Assembly: GCF_003076635.1 (NCBI RefSeq)
Contig: NZ_QDKG01000002.1
Coordinates: 248,001-312,000 of the forward strand
Reading direction: 5' to 3'
Length of the DNA: 64,000 bases
Source of the DNA: Sphingobacterium corticibacter
Lineage (GTDB): Bacteria; Bacteroidota; Bacteroidia; Sphingobacteriales; Sphingobacteriaceae
In this document: positions 1 to 9,587 of the stretch, piece by piece
Position numbering within the stretch: the first letter of the stretch is position 1
Layout of the letters: each line of letters begins with the position of its first letter
Translations under genes and position numbers: made by a program
The notes under the pieces: model-generated
What the model saw: the letters and a program-made list of their open reading frames with translations, nothing else
What the model was told of the DNA's origin: nothing
The model's database searches: none

Positions 1-486
1 GCGACCGAAATTCGTAAGATCGATACCAAAACACCGATTATCTTTCTAACAGCGATGACGCAGACGGCCGACCTGGTCAAAGGCTTTCATCTTGGTGGCA
101 ATGATTATATCCGCAAGCCTTTTAAAATTGAGGAACTTATCGTACGCATTGAATCGGCGCATCGCGCCACAAGACAATACCACGATCAGCAGCATTACGA
201 AATAGGCAACTACCGGTTGGACACCCAGAAGTTTTTATTGAGCTTCGAAGATGAAACCGAGAAACTTTCTTTTCGCGAAGCCGAATTGTTGCGCCGTTTG
301 TTTGAACGTAAAGATCAAGTAGTTCCGCGCGAAGAGATCATCCGCACTTATTGGGGTGATGACACCTATTTCACCGGGCGAAGCTTAGATGTATTTATCA
401 GCCGCATCCGAAAATATTTGTCTAAAGACGAACGTATTAAGATTACAAACATCCGTGGCGTAGGCTATCGGTTAACGATCGATTAG
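1..486 (+). CDS. OmpR-family response regulator, 3' part only
   Basis: The reading frame is open from the first base of the window, so the gene begins upstream; 161 residues are visible. The fragment starts late in a receiver domain: FLTAMT supplies the conserved switch Thr (fragment residue 17) and YIRKPF the conserved Lys (residue 39). The phosphoacceptor Asp lies outside the window. Residues 65-160 form a winged-helix DNA-binding domain ending in NIRGVGYRL, typical of OmpR/PhoB regulators. Its partner histidine kinase would be expected upstream and cannot be seen. The family is certain; the target genes are unknown. Confidence 0.93.
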   Translation, partial: ATEIRKIDTKTPIIFLTAMTQTADLVKGFHLGGNDYIRKPFKIEELIVRIESAHRATRQYHDQQHYEIGNYRLDTQKFLLSFEDETEKLSFREAELLRRLFERKDQVVPREEIIRTYWGDDTYFTGRSLDVFISRIRKYLSKDERIKITNIRGVGYRLTID

Positions 487-498
487 TTATATTTGAGT

Positions 499-1089
499 AT
501 GAAAGCACTTATCATTGTCGATGTACAGGTTGATTTTTTGCCCGAAGGCGCTTTGGCTGTTCCAGCCGGCGATACGATTATTCCTGCCATCAATGTTTTG
601 CAGAAAGACTATGATTTGGTAGTTGCTACGCAAGATTGGCATCCGGCAGATCACGGCAGCTTCGCAAGTCAGCATCCCAGTGCACAGGTTTACGACACAA
701 TTGAATTACATGGTTTAGCGCAAACACTCTGGCCAGATCACTGTGTACAAGGCACGGCAGGTGCTGAGTTAGCCGACACGCTAAATACAGCTGCTATAGA
801 AGCTATTTTTAGAAAAGGAACAGAGAAAGATATTGATAGCTATAGTGGTTTCTTTGATAATGGTCAACGAAAAGCGACTGGACTACAAGGTTATTTGAAG
901 GAACGAGCGGTAAGCGAAGTACACATTTGCGGATTGGCAGCAGATTATTGTGTTTACTTTACTGCGATGGATAGCTTAGAAGCTGGTTTCAAGACCTCCA
1001 TCATATCTCGCGCGACCAAGCCGATTGATAAGACGACTTTCATGGACAAAAAGGAAATTTTCTTACAAAAAGGCGGGCGCATACTTTAA
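499..1089 (+). CDS. pncA: nicotinamidase
   Basis: Cysteine hydrolase (isochorismatase fold, 196 aa) that deamidates nicotinamide to nicotinate for NAD salvage in the cytoplasm. The expected catalytic triad is visible: Asp8 in IIVDVQ, Lys106 in FRKG and Cys151 in GLAADYCV. Metal ligands fit Asp46 and His48 in TQDWHP and His81 in WPDHCVQGT. I place the start at ATG 499; an in-frame TTG two codons earlier is less likely. It begins 12 bases after the response-regulator stop, so read-through from that gene is possible. Confidence 0.95.
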   Translation: MKALIIVDVQVDFLPEGALAVPAGDTIIPAINVLQKDYDLVVATQDWHPADHGSFASQHPSAQVYDTIELHGLAQTLWPDHCVQGTAGAELADTLNTAAIEAIFRKGTEKDIDSYSGFFDNGQRKATGLQGYLKERAVSEVHICGLAADYCVYFTAMDSLEAGFKTSIISRATKPIDKTTFMDKKEIFLQKGGRIL

Positions 1090-1122
1090 TCAATATGAAA
1101 GACAAGGATTGTCATTTTTCAA

Positions 1123-1130
1123 TATCTTTG
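1123..1130 (+). promoter_or_regulatory. -7 promoter element TATCTTTG for the TetR gene
   Basis: TATCTTTG matches the Bacteroidota -7 consensus TAnnTTTG exactly and lies 16 bases before ATG 1147, implying a very short leader. No TTG sits at the usual -33 spacing, so the assignment rests on the -7 element alone. Confidence 0.5.
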
Positions 1131-1146
1131 CTTCAGACAGTCAACT

Positions 1147-1689
1147 ATGAAAGAAACAGCCCTTAGTAGGAAAGATAGAATTATACAGACCGCCACCTCA
1201 CTATTCGCTGAAAAAGGTTTTGCCGACACTTCTACTAAAGAAATATCTGTGCAAGCAGGCGTCTCGGAGGCATTGATTTTCAAACATTTTGGCAATAAAG
1301 ATCGGCTTCTTTCCTTCATCATAAAAACCGGATACAGCCGCGTGGTGATGCACCACAAAGGCATGCTGACCTATAAAGGCGCTAAAGAATTTTTGCGCAA
1401 CATGATTCTGCTACCCAACAAATTAGTTGCGGAAGAACCCTTGTTTTGGAAAATGCAGGAAAGACTCTCGCACGATGAGTTGTCGCGTACCCAGCACGAG
1501 CATTTTATGAAGCCCGTGCAATCGATCATCCTGAAGGCATTTCAGGAATTGGGCTACGCCAAGCCGGAGTTAGAAACACAGTATTTATTATTGGTTATCG
1601 ATATGCTTTGGAAAAAAGAAGCCTGCGGCGAACTGCAAAATGCTGCAGAGCTCACCCAACTGATCGAAGACAAATACCAGTTGATTTAA
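1147..1689 (+). CDS. TetR/AcrR-family transcriptional regulator
   Basis: A 180-residue regulator. Residues 10-55 are a classic TetR helix-turn-helix domain, visible as RIIQTATSLFAEKGF, then TSTKEISVQAGVSEALIFKHF and GNKDRLL. The remaining 120 residues are the ligand-binding and dimerisation domain, which has no recognisable signature and gives no clue to the inducer. It has its own -7 element and is followed after 29 bases by a GH3 enzyme on the same strand. The two are probably co-transcribed. Whether it controls that enzyme is inference. Confidence 0.9.
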   Translation: MKETALSRKDRIIQTATSLFAEKGFADTSTKEISVQAGVSEALIFKHFGNKDRLLSFIIKTGYSRVVMHHKGMLTYKGAKEFLRNMILLPNKLVAEEPLFWKMQERLSHDELSRTQHEHFMKPVQSIILKAFQELGYAKPELETQYLLLVIDMLWKKEACGELQNAAELTQLIEDKYQLI

Positions 1690-1718
1690 TACCACCATTG
1701 CCTACCTTTATGATACCT

Positions 1719-3425
1719 ATGAAGTATATATTTCTTGTCATTACTTGTATATCTTTGTTCGCCACGTCGAGCAGTTACGGCCAAGCCAAGCGCGATTTTG
1801 TGCCATTTATCAATCAATCTCATCCTTGGGTAGAGCGCACGTTTCAGCAGCTAACGCCGCGCGAACGAATTGCGCAATTACTACTGATTAGAGCGCATAC
1901 CGATCGTGGTACGCGTTATATCGATTCGGTCGGACGCATTGTACGACAAGAAAAACTGGGTGGATTAGTGGTATTTCAAGGTGGGCCAGTGCGACACGCC
2001 GACATGTTCAACCGATATCAGAAAGATAGCAAAGTGCCGTTGTTGATCACGTTTGATGGCGAGTGGGGGTTGGGCATGCGCTTAGCCGATTCGACGACGT
2101 CGTTTCCTTATCAAATGACGCTGGGCGCTATTCAGCGCGACGAATTGATCTACGACATGGGCAAGCAAGTGGCCAAAGATTTCTTACGCTTAGGCATGCA
2201 TTTTAATTTCGCGCCAGTAGTAGATATTAACAATAACCCACAGAATCCGGTGATCAACTTCCGGTCTTTTGGTGATAACAAGGAAAATGTGACGCGTAAA
2301 GCGAAAGCGTACATGGACGGTATGGTAGCTGGCGGCATTGTGGCTTCACTAAAGCACTTTCCCGGACATGGCGATACCGATGTAGACTCGCATCACGATC
2401 TTCCACAATTGGATTTCTCCAAGAAAAGATTGGATGAATTGGAGATCTTTCCCTTTCAGGAATTGATTCGCGCAGGCGCGCCAGCGATTATGGTCGCGCA
2501 TATGCACATTCCGGCATTAGATAATACGCCAAACATTCCATCTTCCATCTCTAAAAAAGTCGTAACCGATTTGCTGCGCAATGAATTGGGTTTTCAAGGT
2601 CTTTCCGTAACCGATGCGATGGATATGAAAGGCGTAACAAAATTTTTCCCCAATGGTCGTGCCGATGTGATGGCGATAGAGGCAGGCAATGATTTGTTGG
2701 AAATATCAGAAAATAGTGGCCGCGCGATCCAACTAATCGAGCAAGCCATTAAAAATGGCAGCATCAAGCAAGCAGATATCGATCGTCGCGTTAAAAAAGT
2801 CTTGGCGACCAAGTACTGGCTGGGTCTGGACAAATACCAACCCGTATCTACCAAAAACCTATACAATGATTTGAATAGCGCAGCATCCAAACAATTGGTT
2901 CAGCGCTTGGCAGAAGCTTCAATCACCGTTTTACGTTCACAGCGTGCTATCAACTCTTTCAATCGTGGCCGCCCTACCTTGCTTATTAGCGTCGGTATCA
3001 ACAAACCGCAGGCCTTAGAGCAAGTAATTGCAAGTCGCGTACGTGGAATTATGCAAATGTATGTGTCTAACAACGAATCGCCGGAGCGCTTGCAGGAAAT
3101 TGCGATGGAAGCGCGCAAATATGGCCAGGTAATCGTTGCCATTCATGATGCGCGCAATAGACCGCAAAGCACATTGCCACTTTCAGAAGATGTGGTAGGA
3201 TTTATCGATAAAGTAACTAACAGAAACACCATTACCATTGTAAATGCCAACCCTTACACGCTCAATAATCTGGATGTGAGCCAAAGCGGTAGCATTATTA
3301 TGGCTTATCAGAATGATGCTTTCATGCAGCGTGCTGCGGCCAAAGTGTTATTTAAAGATATACGCTCGGAAGGAAAATTGCCGGTAACCATTTCACGCAA
3401 GTATAAATTTGGCGCGGGTTTGTAG
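1719..3425 (+). CDS. secreted glycoside hydrolase family 3 enzyme, NagZ-like
   Basis: A 568-residue exported protein of the beta-N-acetylhexosaminidase (NagZ-like) branch of GH3. The first 20 or so residues form a hydrophobic signal peptide, which is why I choose ATG 1719 over in-frame starts further upstream. KHFPGHG (212-218) followed by DTDVDSHHDLP is the NagZ substrate-binding signature and supplies the flexible His/Asp acid-base pair. Asp299 in SVTDAMDM fits the nucleophile. Many Bacteroidota homologues carry a C-terminal beta-lactamase-like domain; this one ends after the GH3 C-terminal region. The likely role is removing GlcNAc from muropeptides in the periplasm, compatible with the MurNAc genes at 31-40 kb. 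Confidence 0.88.
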   Translation: MKYIFLVITCISLFATSSSYGQAKRDFVPFINQSHPWVERTFQQLTPRERIAQLLLIRAHTDRGTRYIDSVGRIVRQEKLGGLVVFQGGPVRHADMFNRYQKDSKVPLLITFDGEWGLGMRLADSTTSFPYQMTLGAIQRDELIYDMGKQVAKDFLRLGMHFNFAPVVDINNNPQNPVINFRSFGDNKENVTRKAKAYMDGMVAGGIVASLKHFPGHGDTDVDSHHDLPQLDFSKKRLDELEIFPFQELIRAGAPAIMVAHMHIPALDNTPNIPSSISKKVVTDLLRNELGFQGLSVTDAMDMKGVTKFFPNGRADVMAIEAGNDLLEISENSGRAIQLIEQAIKNGSIKQADIDRRVKKVLATKYWLGLDKYQPVSTKNLYNDLNSAASKQLVQRLAEASITVLRSQRAINSFNRGRPTLLISVGINKPQALEQVIASRVRGIMQMYVSNNESPERLQEIAMEARKYGQVIVAIHDARNRPQSTLPLSEDVVGFIDKVTNRNTITIVNANPYTLNNLDVSQSGSIIMAYQNDAFMQRAAAKVLFKDIRSEGKLPVTISRKYKFGAGL

Positions 3426-3503
3426 ATAAATGAAGCGTTGAATCGCTGGATTAAATAGTTGTTAATATTTCCTAATTAATAAAAATAGACGCTTTTTATC
3501 CCG

Positions 3504-3511
3504 TATTTTTG
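3504..3511 (+). promoter_or_regulatory. -7 promoter element TATTTTTG for sdaA
   Basis: Exact TAnnTTTG match 19 bases before ATG 3531 in an AT-rich intergenic region. No clear -33 TTG at the expected distance. Confidence 0.45.
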
Positions 3512-3530
3512 AGAAATTTTTAATCTATTT

Positions 3531-4958
3531 ATGGCTAGCGAACAGATTTCTATTTTCGACATGTTTAAGATCGGCATCGGTCCGTCCAGCTCTCATACTT
3601 TGGGACCTTGGCGTGCCGCGCAGCGATTTGTACAAACAGTAGATGCCCGAGCGGGAATAGAAAATGTACAACAAGTCAACGTATTATTATACGGATCATT
3701 AGCAAAAACCGGTGTAGGCCACGGTACAGACATCGCTATTTTATTAGGCTTGAGTGGTGACGATCCAGTTACATTTGATGTATACGATGTCGTCCCAAAA
3801 GTAGATCGTATCAAATCTTCTTGTAAAATAGAACTCGGCGCAAAGCATCAGATCGACTTCGTTTACAATGAACACATGCTGTTTTTATACAGTGAAAGTC
3901 TGCCTTTTCATCCGAATGCGGTTACTTTTCAAGCTTTTCTGAACGATGGATCTGCCCTGAGTGAAACGTATTATTCCATCGGCGGCGGATTTGTGGTGCA
4001 AGAAGAAGAACAAAGTGCTGGCGCAACAGAGGTGGATCTTCCCTTCCAAATGGACAGCGCCGAAGATGTCTTGTTTTGGTCAAGACGAACAGGCTTGAAG
4101 ATTTCGGAGTTGGTGCTGGAAAATGAGCTGTCTTGGCGCAGCGAAGAGGAAACCAAAGAAGGCATTCTAAACATATTCTCTACGATGAAAGAATGCATCT
4201 ACAAAGGTTGCCACACCAATGGCATCTTGCCAGGTGGATTGCAAGTAGAGCGCCGTGCTACCAAACTCAATAAGCGTATTGTTAAAGATCGCCCTTACCA
4301 TGATTTTGCCTCTTGGTTGGAAGCTATCCGCGCCGGCGGCAAAGATTTTGGTTATATTTTGGATTGTGTGAGTTGTTTTGCCCTAGCGGTGAATGAAGAA
4401 AACGCTTCATTTGGTCGCGTAGTCACGGCACCGACTAATGGAGCCGCTGGCGTAATTCCTGCGGTTTTACAATACTACATTACGTTTTACGACGCGTTCA
4501 ACGAACAGAAAATCATTCAATTCATGGCGACCGCATCCGAAATCGGATCGATTTTCAAAAAAGGCGCTACGATCTCCGCCGCGATGGGCGGCTGTCAAGC
4601 CGAAATTGGCGTTTCGTCGGCCATGGCGGCTGGTGCGCTCACCGAATGCCTTGGCGGCTCACAGCGACAAGTGTTGATGGCAGCAGAAATCGCCATGGAA
4701 CATCATTTGGGGCTGACATGCGATCCAATTGGCGGATTGGTACAGATTCCGTGTATCGAGCGCAATACTATGGGCGCCATCAAGGCGATCACCGCGGCAC
4801 AATTGGCGTTGCAATCGAATCCAGAAAAAGCAAAAGTAAGTTTGGATGCTGTCGTCGGCACGATGTGGGCTACCGCGCAGGATATGAATGTAAAATACAA
4901 GGAGACTGCCGACGGTGGACTCGCCGTAAAAGTGCCGCTCAGTCTCCCTGAATGTTAG
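3531..4958 (+). CDS. sdaA: L-serine ammonia-lyase, single-chain iron-sulfur type
   Basis: Converts L-serine to pyruvate and ammonia using a [4Fe-4S] cluster, not PLP. The 475-residue chain has the N-terminal beta domain ([12 protein letters not shown]) and the C-terminal alpha catalytic domain ([14 protein letters not shown]). Candidate cluster cysteines are Cys355 (GGCQAEIG), Cys397 (CDPIGG) and Cys408 (QIPC); the 42- and 11-residue spacings match the type-2 single-chain family. The protein ends in Cys475, as in homologues where the C-terminal Cys folds into the active site as a fourth cluster ligand. The stop codon overlaps that of the convergent mqnD by four bases. Confidence 0.95.
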   Translation: MASEQISIFDMFKIGIGPSSSHTLGPWRAAQRFVQTVDARAGIENVQQVNVLLYGSLAKTGVGHGTDIAILLGLSGDDPVTFDVYDVVPKVDRIKSSCKIELGAKHQIDFVYNEHMLFLYSESLPFHPNAVTFQAFLNDGSALSETYYSIGGGFVVQEEEQSAGATEVDLPFQMDSAEDVLFWSRRTGLKISELVLENELSWRSEEETKEGILNIFSTMKECIYKGCHTNGILPGGLQVERRATKLNKRIVKDRPYHDFASWLEAIRAGGKDFGYILDCVSCFALAVNEENASFGRVVTAPTNGAAGVIPAVLQYYITFYDAFNEQKIIQFMATASEIGSIFKKGATISAAMGGCQAEIGVSSAMAAGALTECLGGSQRQVLMAAEIAMEHHLGLTCDPIGGLVQIPCIERNTMGAIKAITAAQLALQSNPEKAKVSLDAVVGTMWATAQDMNVKYKETADGGLAVKVPLSLPEC

Positions 4959-5827
4959 ATCGAAGCTAAGAATAAGTCTTGCGTGCGCGGAGGTATTAAT
5001 TCCAACCGCTCCGCTTCGCTAAATAGATAGTTGACGGAAGCACGCCCTTTCTCACCCAGATTCTCGGAATATTTATTGACATACAAATCGATATGTTGGT
5101 ACATCACCGATTCTTCCATTTCTTGCGCATGACTGCGGATGTAATCAAGCCCAGACTTCGGATTGGCAAATGCGAATCGTACGCTATCCGCGATGAGTTT
5201 GTTGACCTGCTGTTTGACCGATTGCGGCAGCGATCGTTTGATCACAATACCACCCAATGGAATAGGATATCCGGTATCTCGTTCCCAGAATTCGCCCAGA
5301 TCTTGTGCTTTGGATAAACCGCGTTCGCTATACGTAAAACGATTTTCGTGAATAATCAATCCCACATCTACTCGCCCATCCAGTACGGCATTTTCAATAT
5401 CAGAAAATACCAGCTCCTGCTTATTGGTCAACTGCGGATAAGCCAATCCCAACAAAAAGTTGGCTGTGGTATATTTCCCGGGAATACCAACGCGTAACCC
5501 CAACAGATCTGCTGGCAAATCCTGCCCAGCGTAATTTGACAGACGCTCGGCAAGATCTTTATCCTTCGTAATTAATAATGGCCCTACACCAAAGCCCAAC
5601 GCACTACCGGCATCCAATAATTCGTAATCTTCGGCCGCGTATGCGAATGCATGATAGCTTAGTTTGGTAATATCCAATTGCTGTGCAAAGGCCATTTGGT
5701 TCAGCGTCTCCACATCCTGATAGCTCGGTTCGAACGAAAGATCGCCCGTATCAATCTTACCATGAATCAATGCATCGAAGATAAATGTATCATTCGGGCA
5801 CGGAGAAAAACCCAGACTTAATTTCAT
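4955..5827 (-). CDS. mqnD: 1,4-dihydroxy-6-naphthoate synthase (menaquinone, futalosine pathway)
   Basis: A 290-residue enzyme of the MqnA/MqnD periplasmic-binding-protein fold. It converts cyclic dehypoxanthine futalosine to 1,4-dihydroxy-6-naphthoate in menaquinone synthesis. The N-terminal [13 protein letters not shown] at residues 8-20 is characteristic of MqnD, and GLIIHENRF contains the conserved His region. No other mqn gene lies in the window, so the pathway genes are dispersed. It follows the isomerase gene by 20 bases on the same strand and is probably co-transcribed with it. Confidence 0.93.
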   Translation of the reverse strand: MKLSLGFSPCPNDTFIFDALIHGKIDTGDLSFEPSYQDVETLNQMAFAQQLDITKLSYHAFAYAAEDYELLDAGSALGFGVGPLLITKDKDLAERLSNYAGQDLPADLLGLRVGIPGKYTTANFLLGLAYPQLTNKQELVFSDIENAVLDGRVDVGLIIHENRFTYSERGLSKAQDLGEFWERDTGYPIPLGGIVIKRSLPQSVKQQVNKLIADSVRFAFANPKSGLDYIRSHAQEMEESVMYQHIDLYVNKYSENLGEKGRASVNYLFSEAERLELIPPRTQDLFLASI

Positions 5828-5847
5828 ACTATTTGTTATCCCTATTA

Positions 5848-6900
5848 TTAAATGCCCAACAGATTGCGGTTAAACGCTTCGTCGGAACCGATAGCCGCAA
5901 AATCATCAAATGCTCTTTCGGTTACTTTGATGATGTGGTCGCTGATGAATTGCGCACCCTCGGTAGCACCGTCTACGCTGTTTTTGATCGCACACTCCCA
6001 CTCTAGCACTGCCCAACCTTCATAATCGTAAGCCGCTAATTTGCTAAAGATGGATTTGAAATCCACCTGTCCGTCGCCAAGCGAACGGAAGCGACCTGCT
6101 CTATCCAACCAATTGCTATAGCCGCCATATACACCTTGCTTCCCTGTTGGATTGAACTCTGCATCTTTCACATGGAACATTTTGATGCGCTCATGATAAT
6201 GATCTATATAGCTCAGGTAATCCATTCCTTGCAACAATAAGTGCGATGGATCATATAATAAACACGCTCTTGGATGATTGTTGGCCGCTTCTAAAAAGCG
6301 CTCGTACGAAACGCCATCGTGCAAATCTTCGCCAGGATGTACTTCATAACATAGATCCACACCGTGACGATCGAACTCATCCAAAATCGGCAACCAGCGG
6401 TTGGCCAATTCTTTAAAACCTGTTTCGACCAAACCTGCCGGACGCTGTGGCCAAGGATAAACCATATGCCACAACAAGGAACCGCTAAAGGTAGCATGCG
6501 CATTCAAACCTAAGTTTGCCGACGCTTTAGCCGCTAATTTTAGTTGATCGATTGCCCACTCGGTACGTGCTTTTGGATTATTGTGTACGGCAGCTGGCGC
6601 AAATCCATCGAACAATTTATCGTAAGTCGGATGTACCGCCACCAATTGCCCCTGCAAATGCGTCGAAAGCTCGGTGATCTCTACTCCGATTTCCGCTAAC
6701 CGGCCTTTGATTTCGTCTGCATAGGTTTTGCTTTCTGCTACCTTTTGCATATCAAAAAATTGCGGATCATTGGTCGGCACTTGCACGCCGACATATCCCA
6801 ATGATTTTACCCATTTGGAAATATTTTCTAACGTATTGTAAGGGGCGGTATTATCAATAAATTGTGCCAAAAAGATCGCTGGCCCTTTTAGTGTTTTCAT
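5848..6900 (-). CDS. sugar phosphate isomerase/epimerase-family TIM-barrel protein
   Basis: A 350-residue member of the AP-endonuclease-2-like (xylose-isomerase-like) TIM-barrel superfamily. Metal-ligand-type residues lie on successive strands: CYEVHPGE, YDPSHL, MFHVKDAE and VLEWECA. Such proteins isomerise or epimerise small sugars or inositol derivatives, but the substrate cannot be read from the sequence and no sugar operon adjoins it. It has no signal peptide, so it is cytoplasmic. The upstream region has only a near-consensus -7 box (TATTTTTA at 6941-6934). Confidence 0.85.
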   Translation of the reverse strand: MKTLKGPAIFLAQFIDNTAPYNTLENISKWVKSLGYVGVQVPTNDPQFFDMQKVAESKTYADEIKGRLAEIGVEITELSTHLQGQLVAVHPTYDKLFDGFAPAAVHNNPKARTEWAIDQLKLAAKASANLGLNAHATFSGSLLWHMVYPWPQRPAGLVETGFKELANRWLPILDEFDRHGVDLCYEVHPGEDLHDGVSYERFLEAANNHPRACLLYDPSHLLLQGMDYLSYIDHYHERIKMFHVKDAEFNPTGKQGVYGGYSNWLDRAGRFRSLGDGQVDFKSIFSKLAAYDYEGWAVLEWECAIKNSVDGATEGAQFISDHIIKVTERAFDDFAAIGSDEAFNRNLLGI

Positions 6901-7047
6901 GGTCGTTTCTTCTTTTATACGTTTTAAAGGTACTAAAAATATCTGCGTTAAGCCAAGTCATCGCCGGTGTAAAAAGCACACACATATTCATTGGACAGAT
7001 CGAAGTTTGTACCTGCGGACTTTACATTCAGACAACGTAAAATTGCG

Positions 7048-7055
7048 TAACTTTG
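7048..7055 (+). promoter_or_regulatory. -7 promoter element TAACTTTG immediately before truA
   Basis: Exact TAnnTTTG match whose last base is only five bases before the GTG start at 7060. By the usual Bacteroidota spacing, transcription would begin at or next to the start codon, suggesting a leaderless or near-leaderless mRNA. Confidence 0.5.
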
Positions 7056-7059
7056 CCCC

Positions 7060-7827
7060 GTGCAAGTAAACACTCAACGCTACTTTTTGGAAATCGCATA
7101 CAAAGGCACTGCCTATCATGGATGGCAGATCCAGCAGAATGCTGTCTCTGTGCAAGAGAAATTGCAGCAAGCGCTGCAAACCGTGTTGCGACAGGAAGTC
7201 GAGACCACGGGTGCCGGTCGCACCGATACGGGCGTGCATGCCACAAAATTATATGTGCATGTGGATATTCCGTCGGAAAAAATCAGCTCACCGCAAAGAT
7301 TTGTCCACGCCTTAAACGCCATACTGCCTTCGGATATTAGCGTACAACGCTTGCTGCCCGTACATACAGAAGCTCATGCGCGTTTTGATGCGACATCCAG
7401 ATCTTACGAATACCACATCCATTTAGGAAAAAATCCTTTTTTGCAAGACGCTTCGTGGTTGCTTCGTGACATGCCGGATGTTGATAAAATGAATGCTGCT
7501 GCACAATTGTTGCTGGGCAAAAAGGATTTTGGTTGTTTTAGCAAAGCACATACGCAGGTATTTACTAATATCTGTACTATTACGGAAGCGCGCTGGGTAC
7601 TAGACGGCCAACGATTGACGTTTCACATTACAGCCGATCGCTTTTTGCGCAATATGGTGCGTGCCATCGTCGGCACATTGTTGGAAGTAGGCTTAAAAGG
7701 TAAGCCCGTGGAGCACGTCGCTGAAGTAATTGCCAGTCAAGATCGAAGTCAAGCCGGCGCATCGGTGCCTGCTTGCGGTCTGTACCTTACCCAAATTATC
7801 TACCCTTATATCGATCAACCATCGTGA
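7060..7827 (+). CDS. truA: tRNA pseudouridine(38-40) synthase
   Basis: Isomerises uridines 38-40 in the anticodon arm of many tRNAs to pseudouridine. At 255 residues it has the usual family length. The catalytic Asp56 lies in GAGRTDTGVHA, and RFLRNMVRAIVGTLLEVG is the conserved C-terminal RNA-contact region. The start is GTG at 7060, chosen because no in-frame ATG precedes the conserved N-terminus. The stop TGA overlaps the GTG of the following ABC gene (sequence GTGA), a sign of translational coupling. Confidence 0.96.
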   Translation: MQVNTQRYFLEIAYKGTAYHGWQIQQNAVSVQEKLQQALQTVLRQEVETTGAGRTDTGVHATKLYVHVDIPSEKISSPQRFVHALNAILPSDISVQRLLPVHTEAHARFDATSRSYEYHIHLGKNPFLQDASWLLRDMPDVDKMNAAAQLLLGKKDFGCFSKAHTQVFTNICTITEARWVLDGQRLTFHITADRFLRNMVRAIVGTLLEVGLKGKPVEHVAEVIASQDRSQAGASVPACGLYLTQIIYPYIDQPS

Positions 7828-9587
7828 AAAAAGAACAAGTCGCTGGAAAAGCCTACGATTCTAAATTGCTGAGTCGATTGGCACAATATATTCGCCCTTA
7901 TCGTACCGTATTCTGGATTTCTGTCGTGCTCACTATTTTGTTGGCAGCGGTAGCGCCGGCATTACCGATGTTGGTAGAGCATACCGTAGACCGTTACATT
8001 CTGGCTGGTAATCCGGACGGATTAACCAAGATGCTCATCGCCATGATTGCACTTTTGCTTTTACAAACGGTGATCCGCTACTTTCATACTTTAATGACTA
8101 ATACTTTGGGACAATCCGTGATTCGCGATATCCGTATTCAGGTTTTCGAGCACATTACGAACTTACGTCTTAAGTATTTTGATAATACCCCTATCGGCCG
8201 ATTGATCACCAGAACCATCTCTGATTTAGAGACGATCGCTAATATATTCTCCGAAGGATTGATCCAAATTATTGGCGATCTGTTGCAGCTGGTAGTGATC
8301 TTATTGGTGATGTTTTATACGGATTGGCGCTTGACCTTGGTCGTTCTGATTCCGATGCCTCTGATGATTGCCGCCACGTATATTTTCAAGGAGGCGATGA
8401 AATCGGCCTTCCAAAGTGTGCGTACATGGGTTTCGAACCTAAATACTTTTTTGCAAGAGCATATTTCGGGCATGGCCATCATTCAGTACTTCGCTCGCGA
8501 AGAGCAAGAAATGCGCAAGTTCAAAGAGATCAACGCTGAGCACAGAAATGCGCATATTCGTGCAAACTGGTATTTCTCGATCTTTTTCCCTGTTTTGGAG
8601 GTGATCGTAGCCATAGCGACCGGTTTGTTGGTATGGTATGGTGCGAAGCAGATCTTGGCTGACTCCATTTCGCCTGGTGTGGTGGTGGCTTTCTTGATGT
8701 ACATCACGATGATCTTTCGGCCGATCCGAGAATTGATCGACAAATTCAACACCTTGCAGATGGGTATGATCTCTGCCGAACGTATTTTTGAGGTACTCGA
8801 CACACAAGAATTCACGCCGGATGAAGGGAATTACCAACCAGAAACGGTACGCGGTAAAATCGAATTTAAGAACGTTTGGTTCGCTTACAACGATGAAAAG
8901 TGGGTGCTGAAAGACATCAGTTTCACCGTGCAACCGGGTGAAACGCTCGCATTGGTGGGTGCTACTGGCGCCGGAAAATCATCGACGATCAATATTTTGA
9001 GTCGTTTTTACGAAATCCAACGTGGACAAATTTTGCTCGACGGAGTCGATATCCGGGAGTACGATTTGGCGTATTTGCGACAAACCATTGCGACAGTATT
9101 ACAAGATGTGTTTTTGTTCTCAGACACGATCCTCAACAATATCAATCTGTACGATACGACGATATCGATGGATGCCATCGTAGATGCTGCGAAGAAAGTT
9201 GGTGCGCATGAATTTATTGAAAGACTGCCTGGCGCTTATGATTACCAAGTGCAAGAGCGCGGATCTACCTTGTCGGCAGGACAAGGTCAGCTAATCTCTT
9301 TCATCAGAGCGCTGGTACACGATCCTAAAATCTTGATCTTGGATGAAGCCACCTCTTCTGTAGACACGGAAACAGAACAATTGATCCAATCGGCTATTGA
9401 AAACCTCATGGATGGACGAACCGCGATCGTGATTGCGCATCGCTTATCTACTATTCAACGAGCCGATAAGATTATCGTGCTAGAAAAAGGAGAAATGCTG
9501 GAAGCGGGATCGCATCAAGAATTATTGGCTCTCGATGGCGCGTACAAAAAGTTGTACGATCTACAATTTAACTCGGCTGGATTATAA
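7824..9587 (+). CDS. ABC exporter, fused membrane and ATPase domains (MsbA-like)
   Basis: A 587-residue half-transporter: residues 20-310 hold six predicted membrane helices, and the ATPase domain occupies about 340-585. Visible ATPase motifs are Walker A GATGAGKSS (near 378), Walker B ILILDEATSS and the H-loop IAHRLST. The signature is LSAGQGQ instead of the usual LSGGQ, a tolerated variant. I prefer GTG 7824, which overlaps the truA stop, over a TTG 51 bases earlier. It probably works as a homodimer; the substrate (lipid, drug or peptide) is not evident. Its stop directly abuts the convergent trmB stop. Confidence 0.92.
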   Translation: MKKEQVAGKAYDSKLLSRLAQYIRPYRTVFWISVVLTILLAAVAPALPMLVEHTVDRYILAGNPDGLTKMLIAMIALLLLQTVIRYFHTLMTNTLGQSVIRDIRIQVFEHITNLRLKYFDNTPIGRLITRTISDLETIANIFSEGLIQIIGDLLQLVVILLVMFYTDWRLTLVVLIPMPLMIAATYIFKEAMKSAFQSVRTWVSNLNTFLQEHISGMAIIQYFAREEQEMRKFKEINAEHRNAHIRANWYFSIFFPVLEVIVAIATGLLVWYGAKQILADSISPGVVVAFLMYITMIFRPIRELIDKFNTLQMGMISAERIFEVLDTQEFTPDEGNYQPETVRGKIEFKNVWFAYNDEKWVLKDISFTVQPGETLALVGATGAGKSSTINILSRFYEIQRGQILLDGVDIREYDLAYLRQTIATVLQDVFLFSDTILNNINLYDTTISMDAIVDAAKKVGAHEFIERLPGAYDYQVQERGSTLSAGQGQLISFIRALVHDPKILILDEATSSVDTETEQLIQSAIENLMDGRTAIVIAHRLSTIQRADKIIVLEKGEMLEAGSHQELLALDGAYKKLYDLQFNSAGL

